From positions 17,516,715 to 17,580,714 of the forward strand of contig OY754984.1 in NCBI GenBank assembly GCA_963576475.1: a DNA stretch of 64,000 bases, given 5' to 3'. The notes beneath the pieces are model-generated. The model was given only the letters and a program-made list of their open reading frames with translations, made no database searches and was not told where the DNA came from. Positions within the stretch are counted from its first letter, which is position 1. Each line of letters begins with the position of its first letter. The stretch is from Molanna angustata (taxonomy: Eukaryota > Arthropoda > Insecta > Trichoptera > Molannidae). Shown piece by piece: positions 9,936 to 19,386 of the stretch. Made by a program: the position numbers and the translations under genes.

Positions 9936-10237
9936 TCAATCGGTATTTCAAAGCGGTAGTCCGCGGTAGTTTCAAAGTGGCCCCAATGGACGAAAAAATA
10001 GTCGAGAACAGGCTGAGATGGTATGGCCACATTTTGAGACGACCGACGGACAATATGATAAATAAAGCAGGCAGACCAGGCAGACCACCAGCCACATGGC
10101 TGTCTAGCATCAAAAAGCATCTGCGAGAGAGGGAGCTGAATCCTGATCTGGCACAGGACAGGCGAGTTAGGCGAAATAAAATAAGGAGAGCTGACCCCAA
10201 GTAAATGGGATAAAGGCGAGGGCGAAGAAGAAGAAGA
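9936..10237 (+). mobile_element. LINE-R 5'-truncated insertion with 12-bp target duplication
   Basis: The 302-bp insert is flanked by the perfect 12-bp direct repeat GGAACATATATA (9924-9935 and 10238-10249), the signature of target-primed reverse transcription. The sequence is an ORF2 C-terminus plus a (GAA)n tail (AAGAAGAAGAAGAG). LINE-R is a local label; a second tail is at 56380-56490. SINE-2 has a different, RTE-like, 3' end. Confidence 0.85.
9937..10204 (+). pseudogene. LINE-R ORF2 C-terminus
   Basis: An intact frame reads RGSFKVAPMDEKIVENRLRW, YGHILRRPTDN, GRPGRPPATWLSSIKKHL, LNPDLAQDRRV and NKIRRADPK, then TAA. This is the non-LTR ORF2 terminus with RLRWYGH...GRP-x-RPP-x-TW...DR. Only the last 80 or so codons were copied, so there is no catalytic domain. 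The preserved frame, with no stop in about 90 codons, suggests a fairly recent insertion. Confidence 0.7.
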
Positions 10238-10313
10238 GGAACATATATAGCCATGAAGTTCGCGCGCTATTTCATTTCGCTCGCATTTCGTCCAGCTCTG
10301 TCACATTTGTATT

Positions 10314-10559
10314 TTGTTCACAAATTATATGGTAATAACCAGTAATTTTGTTTGTCTTAAAGTAATATGGTACTTAAAATTGGTAGGTATTTTGGACAAT
10401 TTTAAAATTGTAAATTGCGAAGGAGACAAGTATAATTACCAATGTAAAATTCGATGCTCTATATCTTGTGAAGGTAATTACGACGCAAAATGTGATTATT
10501 TCATTGAAAAATTCATGAATACCAATCTCATAAAAAAATGTCTTTACGATTTTTTATGA
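10314..10559 (+). other. Cysteine-rich open frame of unknown meaning
   Basis: An 81-codon frame starts with ATG at 10314 and ends TGA. Its middle holds a doubled motif: CEGDKYNYQC, then CEGNYDAKC, with further cysteines between and after (KIRCSIS, LIKKC). I recognise no family. No signal peptide is obvious: the N-terminus is mixed and only moderately hydrophobic. It sits between LINE-R and the repeat at 10570. It may be chance, an exon, or part of an unknown element. Confidence 0.2.
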
Positions 10560-10569
10560 TATAATGTAG

Positions 10570-10990
10570 ATGTTAGCGCCGAAATCGCGGATTGCAACCT
10601 GGGCTAAAAGATCAGTGGACTGTATACGAAAATTAAATAATTGCACTTGTCACGGCGCGTTATTCACAGCGACGAGGTAAATAATAGGATAAAAGAAATG
10701 GATCGAGAAAGGAAATCACCTACCAGTACAGAAGAAGTCCTCGCCTCGATCTCTCACCCAGTCCGAACGAAATATATGCAGTCTATATGCCGGGGCACAG
10801 CACTACACGATGATGCTTCCCACAACGGGCACCTGTATGGTCGACGCCGGCAACGAAGTCCGAATTGACATCCGCTAGAGGCCGCGTGCGGACAAGTACT
10901 AATTGGTGTGTAGCAGGAACGGAACAAAGCAGTTACATGGAAGGGAAGGGGGAAGGAACAAGACAGGTGATTTGTATTCACGCCAAAAAT
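10570..10990 (+). repeat. Dispersed repeat R, copy 1 (pair at 48603-49070)
   Basis: Shared blocks in order with 48603-49070: TAGCGCC-AAAT, CGGGCTAA with AGTGGACTGT, GAAATGGATC-AGAAAGGA, TCACCTACCAGT, CTCACCCAGTCCG, then CATGG-GGGGA and TTCACG. The frame from 10641 to 10868 contains EMDRERKSPTSTEEVLASIS followed by HPVR. The second copy can be read EMDQERRSPTSADAIFISIA then HPVR in the same frame, but has stops upstream. Class unknown. Confidence 0.5.
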
Positions 10991-11119
10991 AAATACTGTG
11001 TAGATTAATCTTTTAAAACAAAAACAATCATACACAAAAAAATGCCTCTAACACAGCCTTGTAACGCTCAATCAATACGCATGGTAAAATTTATAAACAT
11101 CCGAACGATTGAAAGACGC

Positions 11120-11302
11120 GTGCCTTGAATTGAACACGTATTAGCAGGAACAGTTTGCTTTGTTAAACCGTGTGCATTTGGAGTACAAGTGCCTTGAATT
11201 GAACACGAGTTTTTAAGTGCATTAGCACAATAAAAATGTGCCTAATTCAGGGCAGTACTTGCCTCCTAATCAACACGGAAAGGTAAATACGCAGCCCGGC
11301 TT
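11120..11302 (+). repeat. Right arm of the distant inverted repeat
   Basis: 11188-11302 is the complement of 9796-9906. Just before it, GTGCCTTGAATTGAACACG occurs twice (about 11123 and 11190), so the arm includes a short local duplication. Confidence 0.6.
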
Positions 11303-11600
11303 TGGAAAAAATTACTCAATAGTACAGGAGAAGCTCCTAGCTTAATGGTTTTTAAGGAGCTTCTGGAGTCACAATCATTTTTATTATTTTTCTATCTTAT
11401 CATTTTTCTTTTTTAATTATATTATTTAATTATATAAAATTTCGAATTTTATCTTTTTTTTCTTCGTTGTAATGGTTGTTTGTTTTATTTGTTGTATTAT
11501 TTTTTTCACATTTGCTACTGATGTATTTGCTAGTGTGGTTGACAGGTAGAAATTGCCTATGGGTAATAAGTCCGCCACATTATGTGATTTTTTTGCATAC
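11295..11600 (+). mobile_element. LINE 3' end with stem-loop terminus
   Basis: The first part reads ARLWKKLLNSTGEAPSLMVF followed by KELLESQS, an RLW...F-K-x-L-L C-terminus. After a T-rich 3' UTR comes GACAGGTAGAAATTGCCTAT then GGGTAATAAGTCCGCCAC. This is a diverged form of the stem-loop end at 575-615. 5'-truncated relic. Confidence 0.55.
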
Positions 11601-12345
11601 TAAAATTATTTTATTATTATATTCCAACTGTCAATTTGTTCAAGAGAATTTATATCTCTTAACTATCGACCAAGTATCAAACCAAGATACGCGAGCTTTG
11701 TATGGCCAGGTCTACCTTTATTTATTTTGTGGTTTTCCATGGAAATTCCGCCAGATTCCATAGACTTTTCAACATTCAAGAATTCAAACATTCTAGAAGG
11801 ATTATATCTATATTATAAACTTTTTTTTTTCATTCGCCCGCCATTGTTCCCTTGAGTGTCAAAACGTACGCGTCAGTCAATATTAATCAGTCGTGAATTT
11901 AGAAACTCATTTAATTTTAAATGCATTATGTATTACCTGTGACCAGAAGTATTCCTTTTGCATTTAAACCTGAGTAAATATTTATTTTTGAACATGCTTA
12001 AATAAACCTTATGATCAATAAGTATATTTGAAAGCAAGTAAAAAAACCACCTCTAAAATTTTTAATGGTTTTTTCAACTTTGAAGTCAAAAAACACCACT
12101 TAGAGGCTTCACAGTAAATATGTTTCATACATGGATTTACTCAGAATTCGAAGTAGAACATTTAAATATAGGCCTACAAAATTTTATACAGAAAATTTTG
12201 AATTTTATTTCAGTCAAGGGTTATCAACTTTTAAATTTTTGTTTTATTTTTCCATATTATATCTCAAAAACCATATAAGCTAGAACGCTGAAAATTGGTA
12301 TGGATATAGACAAATAAAATATCTCAAATAATTTTAAACAAAGTT

Positions 12346-12667
12346 AGAGTTTTTTATTATTATTGAGCGGTGATAGCCCAGCGGTAACGTCGTCGCCTCC
12401 CATACGTGAGGTCGACGGTTCGAATCCGGGCGAGGCACGCACCTCTGAATTTTCAAAAAAAAAAATCTATGTGCGGATTTATATCACTAGCTATGTGTAG
12501 CCATGATCCAATTTGTCTGGTTCCCCTTTCTAAGGGTTACGAAGGTCAGATGGCAGTCGCTTCAATGTAATAACCAGACTCGCCAATTCCAGGATCATGG
12601 TCAAAGCGTACCCCGATAGAAACGGGACAAAAGCGCTTAGGAGAAAGAAGAGTTTTTTTATTATTAT
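12346..12667 (+). mobile_element. SINE-2, tRNA-derived, with target duplication
   Basis: The body is 12365-12648. The tRNA-like head has a good A box (TAGCCCAGCGGTAAC) and a perfect B box (GGTTCGAATCC, about 12418-12428). The 3' half (GTCAGATGGCAGTCGCTTC, then TCATGGTCAAAGCGTACCCC and GGGACAAAAGCGCTTAGG) looks like the 3' ends of RTE-type LINEs known from Lepidoptera. Flanking direct repeats AGAGTTTTTTATTATTAT differ only in T-run length (12346-12364, 12649-12667). It interrupts HINE-1. It is a SINE, not a tRNA gene: there is no closing acceptor stem after the B box. Confidence 0.85.
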
Positions 12668-13124
12668 AAAAAAAACATTTAATTTATGTTTAACTGCCAT
12701 TATTTTCAACTTTTTTGAAAATATCGAAAAACGCTGAAACCTCCTTACAAGATAATTTAATTTTCTACAAAAATGTGTTCATTATAGAAGTACATCTGAA
12801 ATTTTTTTTTTCAATTATTGTAAAAATTGAATAAAGTGACGACGTCGTTTTATAAAATTTGTATGATAGTACGAGTATACACAGCACAATATCTAAGAAG
12901 ACTTTATAGTTTGATACTTAATCTCCAAACATACATACGTACCATCAAGCTGTTATCATATCCTGGATAGAAATAAAGGACTGACCTCTACAAACTATCC
13001 AATCTTGACATACATATAGTAGTCGTCAAATATCTTGAGTCATTTCTTCGAGAAGGGTGACGATTTGCACACATACCAACGATGCAAAAATACACAAACT
13101 TGCGGTTCCGCACAACCGGAAGCT

Positions 13125-13731
13125 TGGGGGTAAGTCTGGTCCGACCGGCGAAATCAAAACCCTAGTGATTACCTATTTAATGAATATAATTATTCGAATA
13201 TTTTTTATTATTGCATATGCGCAAACATTGGATTTTTTCGCTGTCGGGAGTCAAAGATATTTTTTAACAGATTTTTAACTATCTCAATAGAGACGAATGC
13301 ATTTGTCACCTCAGGTTTAAGAATTGTTGCTCTCATTATTTACAAAAAACCAATTGTCTCAATAGATGGCGTTACAACAAAAATAAATAAATAAAAATAA
13401 TAAGAATCTTGTTCATGATTTCACACATAGATGGCTGTAGTAAAAATTCTTTATTTTCAAGCGAAAAGAATTTCAGTATTACAATATATAGAACTTTCCA
13501 AATTGAATTGATAGGCCCTGTAGGTGCCTTGATTTCCCGGTTCTCCTACAGTAAATATTCCAACTTCGTCTCTATTGAGATAATTAAAAATCTGTTAAAA
13601 GATATAATTATTATTTGGAATTCTACAATATCTTTAGATATCATAGAACTCCATATGATAATTATATCCATGATATTATGGGTAATCACTAGGGTTTTGA
13701 TTTCGCCTGTCGAACCCGACTTGCCCCCCTG
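13125..13731. mobile_element. CAGGGG MITE copy split by FB-1
   Basis: The left half (TTGGGGGTAAGTCTGGTCCG, GGCGAAATCAAAACCC) and right half (GGGTAATCACTAGGGTTTTG ... GACTTGCCCCCCTG) match the MITE at 2135-2313. The middle is replaced by a foldback element flanked by ATATAATTATT. It lies inside HINE-1. Confidence 0.75.
13195..13601 (+). mobile_element. FB-1 foldback element, internally deleted copy
   Basis: It starts CGAATATTTTTTATTATTGC, then ATATGCGCAAACATTGG, and ends AAAAATCTGTTAAAA, as does the intact copy at 19387-20203. An 11-bp direct repeat ATATAATTATT flanks it (13184-13194, 13602-13612). Most of the left arm and part of the spacer are missing: sequence jumps from GAGACGAA directly to TGCATTTGTCACCTCAG. 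Confidence 0.75.
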
Positions 13732-13917
13732 GGGATACTTATACCTACCTACTTAAATGTTTTGTATAGAAACTAAATATCTTAAAATATTCAATAATTT
13801 GGATTTAAGGGTTTATAGTTTGGTAAGTAGGTATCCTTCATCTATACATAATATCGCCATCGATAGTTGGATCTCATGTGTTACATGCAACTAGAAACTG
13901 TATTTTTCTTCTTTTAT

Positions 13918-14020
13918 AGGTGATGTTAGGTTAGGTTAGGTTATGTTAGGTTAGGTTTGGTTGGGTTAGGTGAAGTTAAGTTTGGTTAGGTTTAGTTAGG
14001 TTAATTGAATAATTTAATAG
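13918..14020 (+). repeat. Degenerate interstitial (TTAGG)n
   Basis: GATGTTAGGTTAGGTTAGG is followed by variants such as TTATG, TTTGG, TTGGG and TTTAG over about 100 bp. TTAGG is the usual telomere unit of insects. The decay implies an old internal stretch rather than a live telomere. Confidence 0.7.
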
Positions 14021-14029
14021 GCTAATAAT

Positions 14030-14805
14030 ATTAGGTTATGTAATAGAATAGAATTTTATTTGTTTGTTTTTTTTTTTGTAATGTAGGTACCTTCCTCATT
14101 ACAGGTTGTAATCCTAGTGAGGCAGGCACTAATAAAAAATACATTTTTTTAATAATGTTACTTATTAAATGAAAAAAAAAGATAATTAAAACACCAATAT
14201 AACAAGCAAAAAATAACAAAATGGTTAAGACGAAATTCACGGTATTACAGCTCAAAGATGACGTGACACGTGGTCATTATAATAAGGTTTCAACAAAAAC
14301 GAGGACGAAAACGTGACATTTTCATTTAAATAACATCACGTGAGACGCTGGAATAAATTTGTTTTCTTTTTTTTATTATTCAAACAAAATACTGCGTATG
14401 ACTTAAAAAAACTGACGGTTTTCTCTTAAAAGTCCAACGGTCCTGTTTGCCCTGTTGCGAAATTGGATTTGGCTATGTTTGCTGCGAAATGAATTTTTAT
14501 GTCGGTTTGACCTAGGGGAGAAAACGAATAATAATTAGTTTAACGAAAACTCCAAAATCAACACTCGGTACAAGTGGATCATGTTTAAATGTTGGTTTTT
14601 GCTAAAACATTGGGAATTTTAATTTTTACTTATTCGCTAGAGCAGCTGTTGCCAAAAAAAAAAACTCCATGAACTACTGCAAACATCATAATCTGCTACC
14701 GACTCTATGGCTTCACGATTCACCATTGAAACTACTTATCAATTTATCAATCGTCTTTTAAAAATATTGACCAAAATGACATGAAGATTTTTTTCTGTAT
14801 CAATA
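14030..14805. other. No recognised feature
   Basis: Unique sequence. 14092-14125 (ACAGGTTGTAATCCTAGTGA, GGCAGGC) resembles the DNA just left of the MITE at 3145-3165 (ACAGGTTCTTAACCTAGTGA), hinting at another low-copy repeat. Confidence 0.4.
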
Positions 14806-14811
14806 TAATTT

Positions 14812-14855
14812 TCCAACTGTCGATTTGTTCAAGAGAATTAATTTCTCTTTCGATA
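14812..14855 (+). mobile_element. HINE-1 solitary 5' end
   Basis: TCCAACTGTCGATTTGTTCA followed by AGAGAATTAATTTCTCTT is the best-preserved HINE-1 left terminus in the window. Its first 12 bases are the exact complement of TCGACAGTTGGA in the 3' end at 41484-41495. Confidence 0.55.
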
Positions 14856-15550
14856 ATTGCACGACCAGCACTCATAATAATAACCAATTTTGTTTTCTTT
14901 TTATGAAAATTGTAGGCTGTATTATTATGTATTTAATATATCTAATATATACCTGCCGTTAAGTGCTTTGAAGACGTGCTTATGTCCACTCCTATCACGA
15001 ATCTTTACTGTCATTCATTGATATAAATAATGTACATTGCTATTTTCTACTTCGTAGAGGTAGGTATTATAATGTGCGCTATTTAAGTTCACGGTAAAAA
15101 ACATTTCAAACCCGAAATGTTTAAAGCTTTGGCATAAAATGACCTCACCGACCCTATTCGTCACACCCGCTAGTTCATTTTGTGTCTGAATTGCCCCTAC
15201 AGAGGGGTGTAGCCGGCAACAGTAATAGCGTTATATGAAAACACATAAATTCATAATATAAAAACCAAACAGAAAAAGTTGCTACCCGTGAAAAGATAAA
15301 AAAAACTCTTAAAAATTGACATCCAGCCCCGGAACGCGATATTGCCCACCATGAAAGTTTACCACAAAATGAAATTTACAATTTTAATTTATGTACATGC
15401 CTTATTTCGATTATTATTTACGCCTCGCATAAAAACCCAACAATTGATAAATATTTTGTTCATAATAAATAAATTAATATATTATAATTATATACCGGTG
15501 TTATTTATATTTATTTTTTCTTTCTCACAATACATGCATATATATATATA
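14856..15550. other. No recognised feature; ends in (TA)n
   Basis: No coding or repeat signal was seen. A short (AT)n microsatellite at 15537-15556 adjoins the 3' end of the next LINE. Confidence 0.4.
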
Positions 15551-15556
15551 TATATA

Positions 15557-17196
15557 AATTGATTAACAACGCCCCACTAGGTATTACCTGTTCTGGGGCT
15601 GCTGTTAGGTATATTACAGTATCGTCAATTTGAATATATACAGCAATATAATTTACACATCATAAATATAAACACAAAATACAAAACAAAGAAAACAACA
15701 TAATTTAAAAGTACAACATAATTTTAAAAAAGTAACATAATTATTTAAAAGCATCAATAGATTCACATTATGAACTCACAGAATAAAAAACAACCGAATA
15801 TAATAAGTGTAGTAAGACATATTAGGGGTCGGAGGCTATGGGTGAATACTCTCCTCTGCATAGTGTCTGCCTTTTACCAATAGCCATTTCTTTATTTTAG
15901 TTTTAAAGGAATGACTATTTTTTGTCTCTTTGATTCCTTTATCGAGTTTGTTGAAAGTTCTATGAGCAATGACTCTAAAACGTCTCTGTCCAAACGAGGT
16001 TTTCGTTATAGGCACAAAAAAGTTAAGATCATTTACTTGCCTAGTGAAACGCGTTTGTTGGCTTCTACTATGCAGAGTTATTTTTTTTGGAAATGAACCA
16101 ATGCGGCTTTCAAAAACAGCTGTCTCGGATCAAGGATAGGAAAGATCCTAAACAAATCGTCTGTAGGGAAGGTTCTATTTCTTCTGTTAATAATGCGCAT
16201 AATACATTTTTAAGCTTTGTTGAGTGGACTCATGACTGTCTTCACACATCCACCCCATCCCATAATTCCATACGACAAAACAGAATGGGTGAGAGCATAA
16301 ATACACGCATTTTAATGTTGAAATATCAAGAATATTTCTCAATGTTATTTATACGTGTCCCAGTCTTCTTATCCTATTGGATAGATCGTCTATGTGGTTT
16401 TGGAAAGAGATTTTTTATCTATATAGATGCTCAAGTATTTTATTACATTTGTTTTTTCAATACAAATACAGTTACATTGACCCAGTAGTGCATTATACTT
16501 ATGCAATTGGAGAATATATTGGGGGCTAGCTTTAGGTTGGCCAGCTCCAGTTGAACTAAAAGTTAGGTATTTGGTTTTCTCAACATTAAGCGACAGAAGA
16601 TTAGTATCTAGCCAATCTTTGACCTTTCTAATCCCTTCTTCGGTTGATTTGTAAGTGTTATGCCAAGTTTGAGCTTTAAATATCAAAGCAGTATCGTCAG
16701 CAAAGGCAATAACATGTCCCTTTATTGGTATGTTGCACAGATCATTTATGTTAAGTAGAAAAAGTAAAGGCCCCAGAACACTCCCTTGAGGAACCCCAAT
16801 TGTAATGGGTTTTGGTGAACTAATGTGTCCCTCAAGTGAGACCACCTGGGATCTTTCTGATAGGTTACTCTCAAACCAATCATAAGTCACACCCACCAAA
16901 CCCACGCGTGACAGTTTCTTCAGTAATCGTTTATGTGAAACTGTATCAAATGCCTTGGCAAGATCCAGAAACACGGCAAGACACCTATATCCATCATCGG
17001 TATGGCTTGCAATAAACTCAGTTACATTCAGAATAGCATCGCTTGTGCTCAAGTTCTCTCTAAAGCCGTACTGATTTTTCGACAATATTTTATGGTTCTC
17101 CAAAAAATCAACTATTCTTCCTTTCACAATCTTTTCAAATATTTTAGAAAAGACTGTTAGTAACGAAATAGGACGATAATTGGCAATTATACACTA
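15557..17196 (-). mobile_element. CR1/Jockey-like LINE fragment with reverse transcriptase
   Basis: About 1.6 kb on the minus strand: reverse transcriptase (16390-17196), then a frameshifted ORF2 C-terminus (ITLHSRSQQTRFTRQVNDLN near 16050), then a 3' UTR ending CAGCCCCAGAACAGGTAATA, then CCTAGTGGGGCGTTGTTA near 15570. The 5' side is lost, and LINE-G starts directly at 17197. Confidence 0.8.
16390..17196 (-). pseudogene. Non-LTR reverse transcriptase fragment
   Basis: RNA-directed DNA polymerase of a LINE, which would copy its own RNA at a nicked target. The frame runs from NYRPISLLTVFSKIFEKIVK at the truncated 5' side (before the ATG at 17125-17127). Residues counted from that ATG: Asp-containing motif LDLAKAFD (54-61), GVPQGSVLGPLLFL (111-124) and catalytic FADD (142-145) are intact. 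TKYLTFSSTG follows. The frame stops in the connection region at 16390 and upstream fingers are lacking. Motif style (NYRPISLL, AFDTVSH, PQGSVLGPLLFL) fits CR1/Jockey-like elements. Not functional because of truncation. Confidence 0.85.
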
Positions 17197-17520
17197 ATTC
17201 TTCTTCTTCTTCTTCTTCTTCTTTCATTAGGCCAAGGGCCTGTTTTATGCTGCATTTTCAGCCCCCTGTGATGTGGACTGCCAACTATCTCGCCATGTTT
17301 TTGGTGGGCGTCCTCGTGCTCGAGACCCCTCCGGTACGTTGTCTCGGGCTATCTTTGGGATCCTATCTTCGGACATGCGGCTGACGTGTTCGTTCCAGTA
17401 CCTTCTCCTTTGGCGCCCCCATCTTACGATGTCCTCAGCTTCGCAGATTCTTCGGATCACGAAGACTTTTGCCAGCTATGCATCGCAGTATTTTCATTTC
17501 ACTGGTGGGCAGAAGTTGCT
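17197..17520 (-). mobile_element. LINE-G C-terminal fragment with (GAA)n tail
   Basis: The minus-strand frame 17245-17460 reads RRICEAEDIVRWGRQRRRYW, NEHVSRMSEDRIPKI and RARGRPPKTWRDSWQSTSQ. Upstream, in another frame, EMKILRCIAGKSLRD extends it to about 17520. On the plus strand the 3' tail appears as (TTC)n at 17197-17222. LINE-G is a local label; relatives are at 42265-42545 (-) and 61240-61440 (+). Confidence 0.65.
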
Positions 17521-17529
17521 TGGTATTAA

Positions 17530-17602
17530 TTTATTTATATATTATATCGACATATTCATGGATGGGAGACTTACATTCAACTACCATATCGATAAAATGA
17601 AT
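17530..17602 (+). mobile_element. Small LINE reverse-transcriptase relic
   Basis: A frame reads IFMDGRLTFNYHIDKMN, the (G)-x-x-D-x-x-L-x-F-x-x-H motif found after the polymerase core of CR1/Jockey-type proteins. It runs directly into the truncated SINE-1 at 17603. A similar FMNFNDHVDALMNK relic follows LINE-G at 42595-42650. Confidence 0.4.
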
Positions 17603-17785
17603 GGGTTCGATTCCCGGTGGAGACACAGTTTTTAATTGTGTCTCCACCGGGATCAGTCTGGATCTGTGAGACGATTAATATCGTAAGTCTCCAGAATGTG
17701 GCAACTTGTTATTGGGTGCGTGTTAAATAATTATTTGACATAGCACCTGTTAGTTGCCCGAGAAGCTATATAAATAAATAAATAT
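17603..17785 (+). mobile_element. SINE-1, truncated at the B box, with snap-back
   Basis: It starts at GGGTTCGATTCCCGGTGGAG (B box GGTTCGATTCC), lacks the A box, and ends in the family tail GTTAGTTGCCCGAGAAGC then TATATAAATAAATA. CCCGGTGGAGACACA (17613-17627) is followed by its exact complement (17637-17651), an extra inverted copy absent from the copy at 39205-39416. Confidence 0.8.
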
Positions 17786-17789
17786 TATT

Positions 17790-18080
17790 TCTTCATTGTC
17801 TTATTGCATGTTTTGTGTATTTTGAATTGCATGCTCTAAATTTTCTTTTTTTCGTTTGATATTGTGTATATTATTGATTTTTGATTAATTATGATGATAG
17901 TGATGATTAAATTTTGGTTTTTATAAGAATCCCCCCAAAGCACGAGTACAAACTCTTTTTGGGGGGTAATATAAATAAAATATTTGTATGTATATTATAT
18001 AAGTATGTTTATTTGATTTATAATTATTGTTAAATTTTATTTCTAATAAATTAATTAAATAAAAAAGTTAACACGTCATT
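17790..18080. other. No recognised feature
   Basis: AT-rich. CCCCCCAAAG and CTTTTTGGGGGG near 17930-17970 form a short inverted pair. Confidence 0.35.
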
Positions 18081-18082
18081 CA

Positions 18083-18130
18083 TTGGCTGTTGGGCGGTAC
18101 GAAGTTCGCCGGGTTAGCAAGTATTTGTAT
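18083..18130 (-). mobile_element. Helitron-like terminal fragment
   Basis: Its complement contains CTAACCCGGCGAACTTCGTA, closely matching the beginning of the element at 34160 (GAACACCCGGCAAACTTCGTA). Sequence of this type is widespread in insects as the end of Helitron/mini-me-like elements. The rest of the element is not recognisable. Confidence 0.45.
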
Positions 18131-18134
18131 AAAA

Positions 18135-19370
18135 ACGATAGATTTTTTTTCTTTCGATTCGTTTCGCTTGCGCCACTGCGCATGCGTACAAAATACATCA
18201 AGGGCAAAATAACACATGTCACAAACAGGACAAATTTAATTAGCACAAAAAGTGCGGAATAATTTATCACAGAACAGGAAATTTCATGTCAGTAGAATAT
18301 CGTCCGGTCGGTAGTTAAGAATATATTTTTTTAAATAAACATGTAAAGTCTGAATAAGATCACTGGTTGGTCGCTTGACTATTGTGTTGACGGTCTTAGT
18401 TTGATTTGAATAAATGGAGAAATTCATTTCCTCATTGATATGATCAGTGATATTTTTTTTTCTCTTTGTATTTTTTTACTTTTTTTATTTATTCCTCTCT
18501 GAATATCTACTATTGTACATTCCAATAATTGAACTTCACGTTTCTTTTGTGCACTTGTACACAAAGTATATAATAAAAAAAATCATCAAATTGTAGATAA
18601 AACATAATTATAAATCTAATATTTTTTTATGCAAAAAACGGATGTATGATTCCTACACTTAAATACTATAAATTTACTCTCCGCATGCGAGTCCAGTTTA
18701 TAGGTATAAACTTTAAAGCAAAATGCTCTCCTACACCTTCTTGTATACATTTCATTTTATGCTTCATTTCCGCTTTTTACTCTACTTATATATATGTACT
18801 TAATTTCATATGAAAACTTATTTTTGGTAAAGTTGTTTAATTTTTATTGTTCGTACCATCATCGCTGTATACGGTGTTTGTTTTCCAAATATAAATAAAA
18901 TAAAATATCGAAATATGAATAAACTTTTTTATGTTAATAAATAAAATATTCATTATGTATAGTAACTACATTTACCTAATTCGACTTACTTTTTAACTAC
19001 ATATTGTATAATATAGTTATAGGCACTAAATAATATATATTTCACAGTCGATAATTGCCAAAAATTAATAAAATAGGCAAATCCGTGTTCTGAAAGTCAT
19101 TTTAAATATTTTTTTATGAGACAAAATGCAAATGAGTAAGCTTTTAAAATTATGTATCACTATACAGTCTTAAGAAAAGTCTTGAGTTGAATTACTTATT
19201 CATAGTGTTTTAAAGACAAATTGAAATACACGCACTAATTCTAGCTTTGACGCATTTTATATTCCTTAGAGAGATGTGTATAAGTAATGAAAATGTATTT
19301 AAATTAAACGGAAAATTCTTATTGTGTACTTGATTTCAAAAATATTTTTTATAGTGGATAATTTGAGTAC
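18135..19370. other. AT-rich stretch, nothing recognised
   Basis: No repeat partner, palindrome or coding signal was noted in about 1.2 kb. Confidence 0.4.
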
Positions 19371-19386
19371 ATATAATATACAAATC

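Larger units (their letters stand above)
11623..13894 (+). mobile_element. HINE-1 (Helentron-like) copy with nested insertions
   Basis: The left end is TCCAACTGTCAATTTGTTCA. The right end is ATCGATAGTTGGATCTCATG then TGTTACATGCAACTAG. The left TCCAACTGTC is the inverse of the subterminal block before the right-hand hairpin (consensus TCGACAGTTGGA). A short inverted subterminal repeat plus a 3' hairpin (GTTG...CATG/CATGCAAC) is the arrangement of Helentron-associated elements (DINE-1 type). Core blocks match 40708-41519. The length is inflated by a SINE (12365-12648), a MITE with foldback (13125-13731), and perhaps other DNA around 11740-12050. Confidence 0.6.

Noticed and set aside
9796..11302. 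9796-11302 as one TIR transposon bounded by the ~110-bp inverted repeats
   Set aside because: Contents (a LINE-R insertion, repeat R, unassigned DNA) give no coherent element, and no target duplication was found at the outer edges. Two independent copies in opposite orientation explain it equally well.
12365..12440. A tRNA gene with good A and B boxes (similarly at 31020-31100, 39350-39416, 61774-61850)
   Set aside because: No complementary acceptor strand after the T arm, SINE bodies follow directly, and multiple copies with tails or target duplications exist. These are SINE heads.
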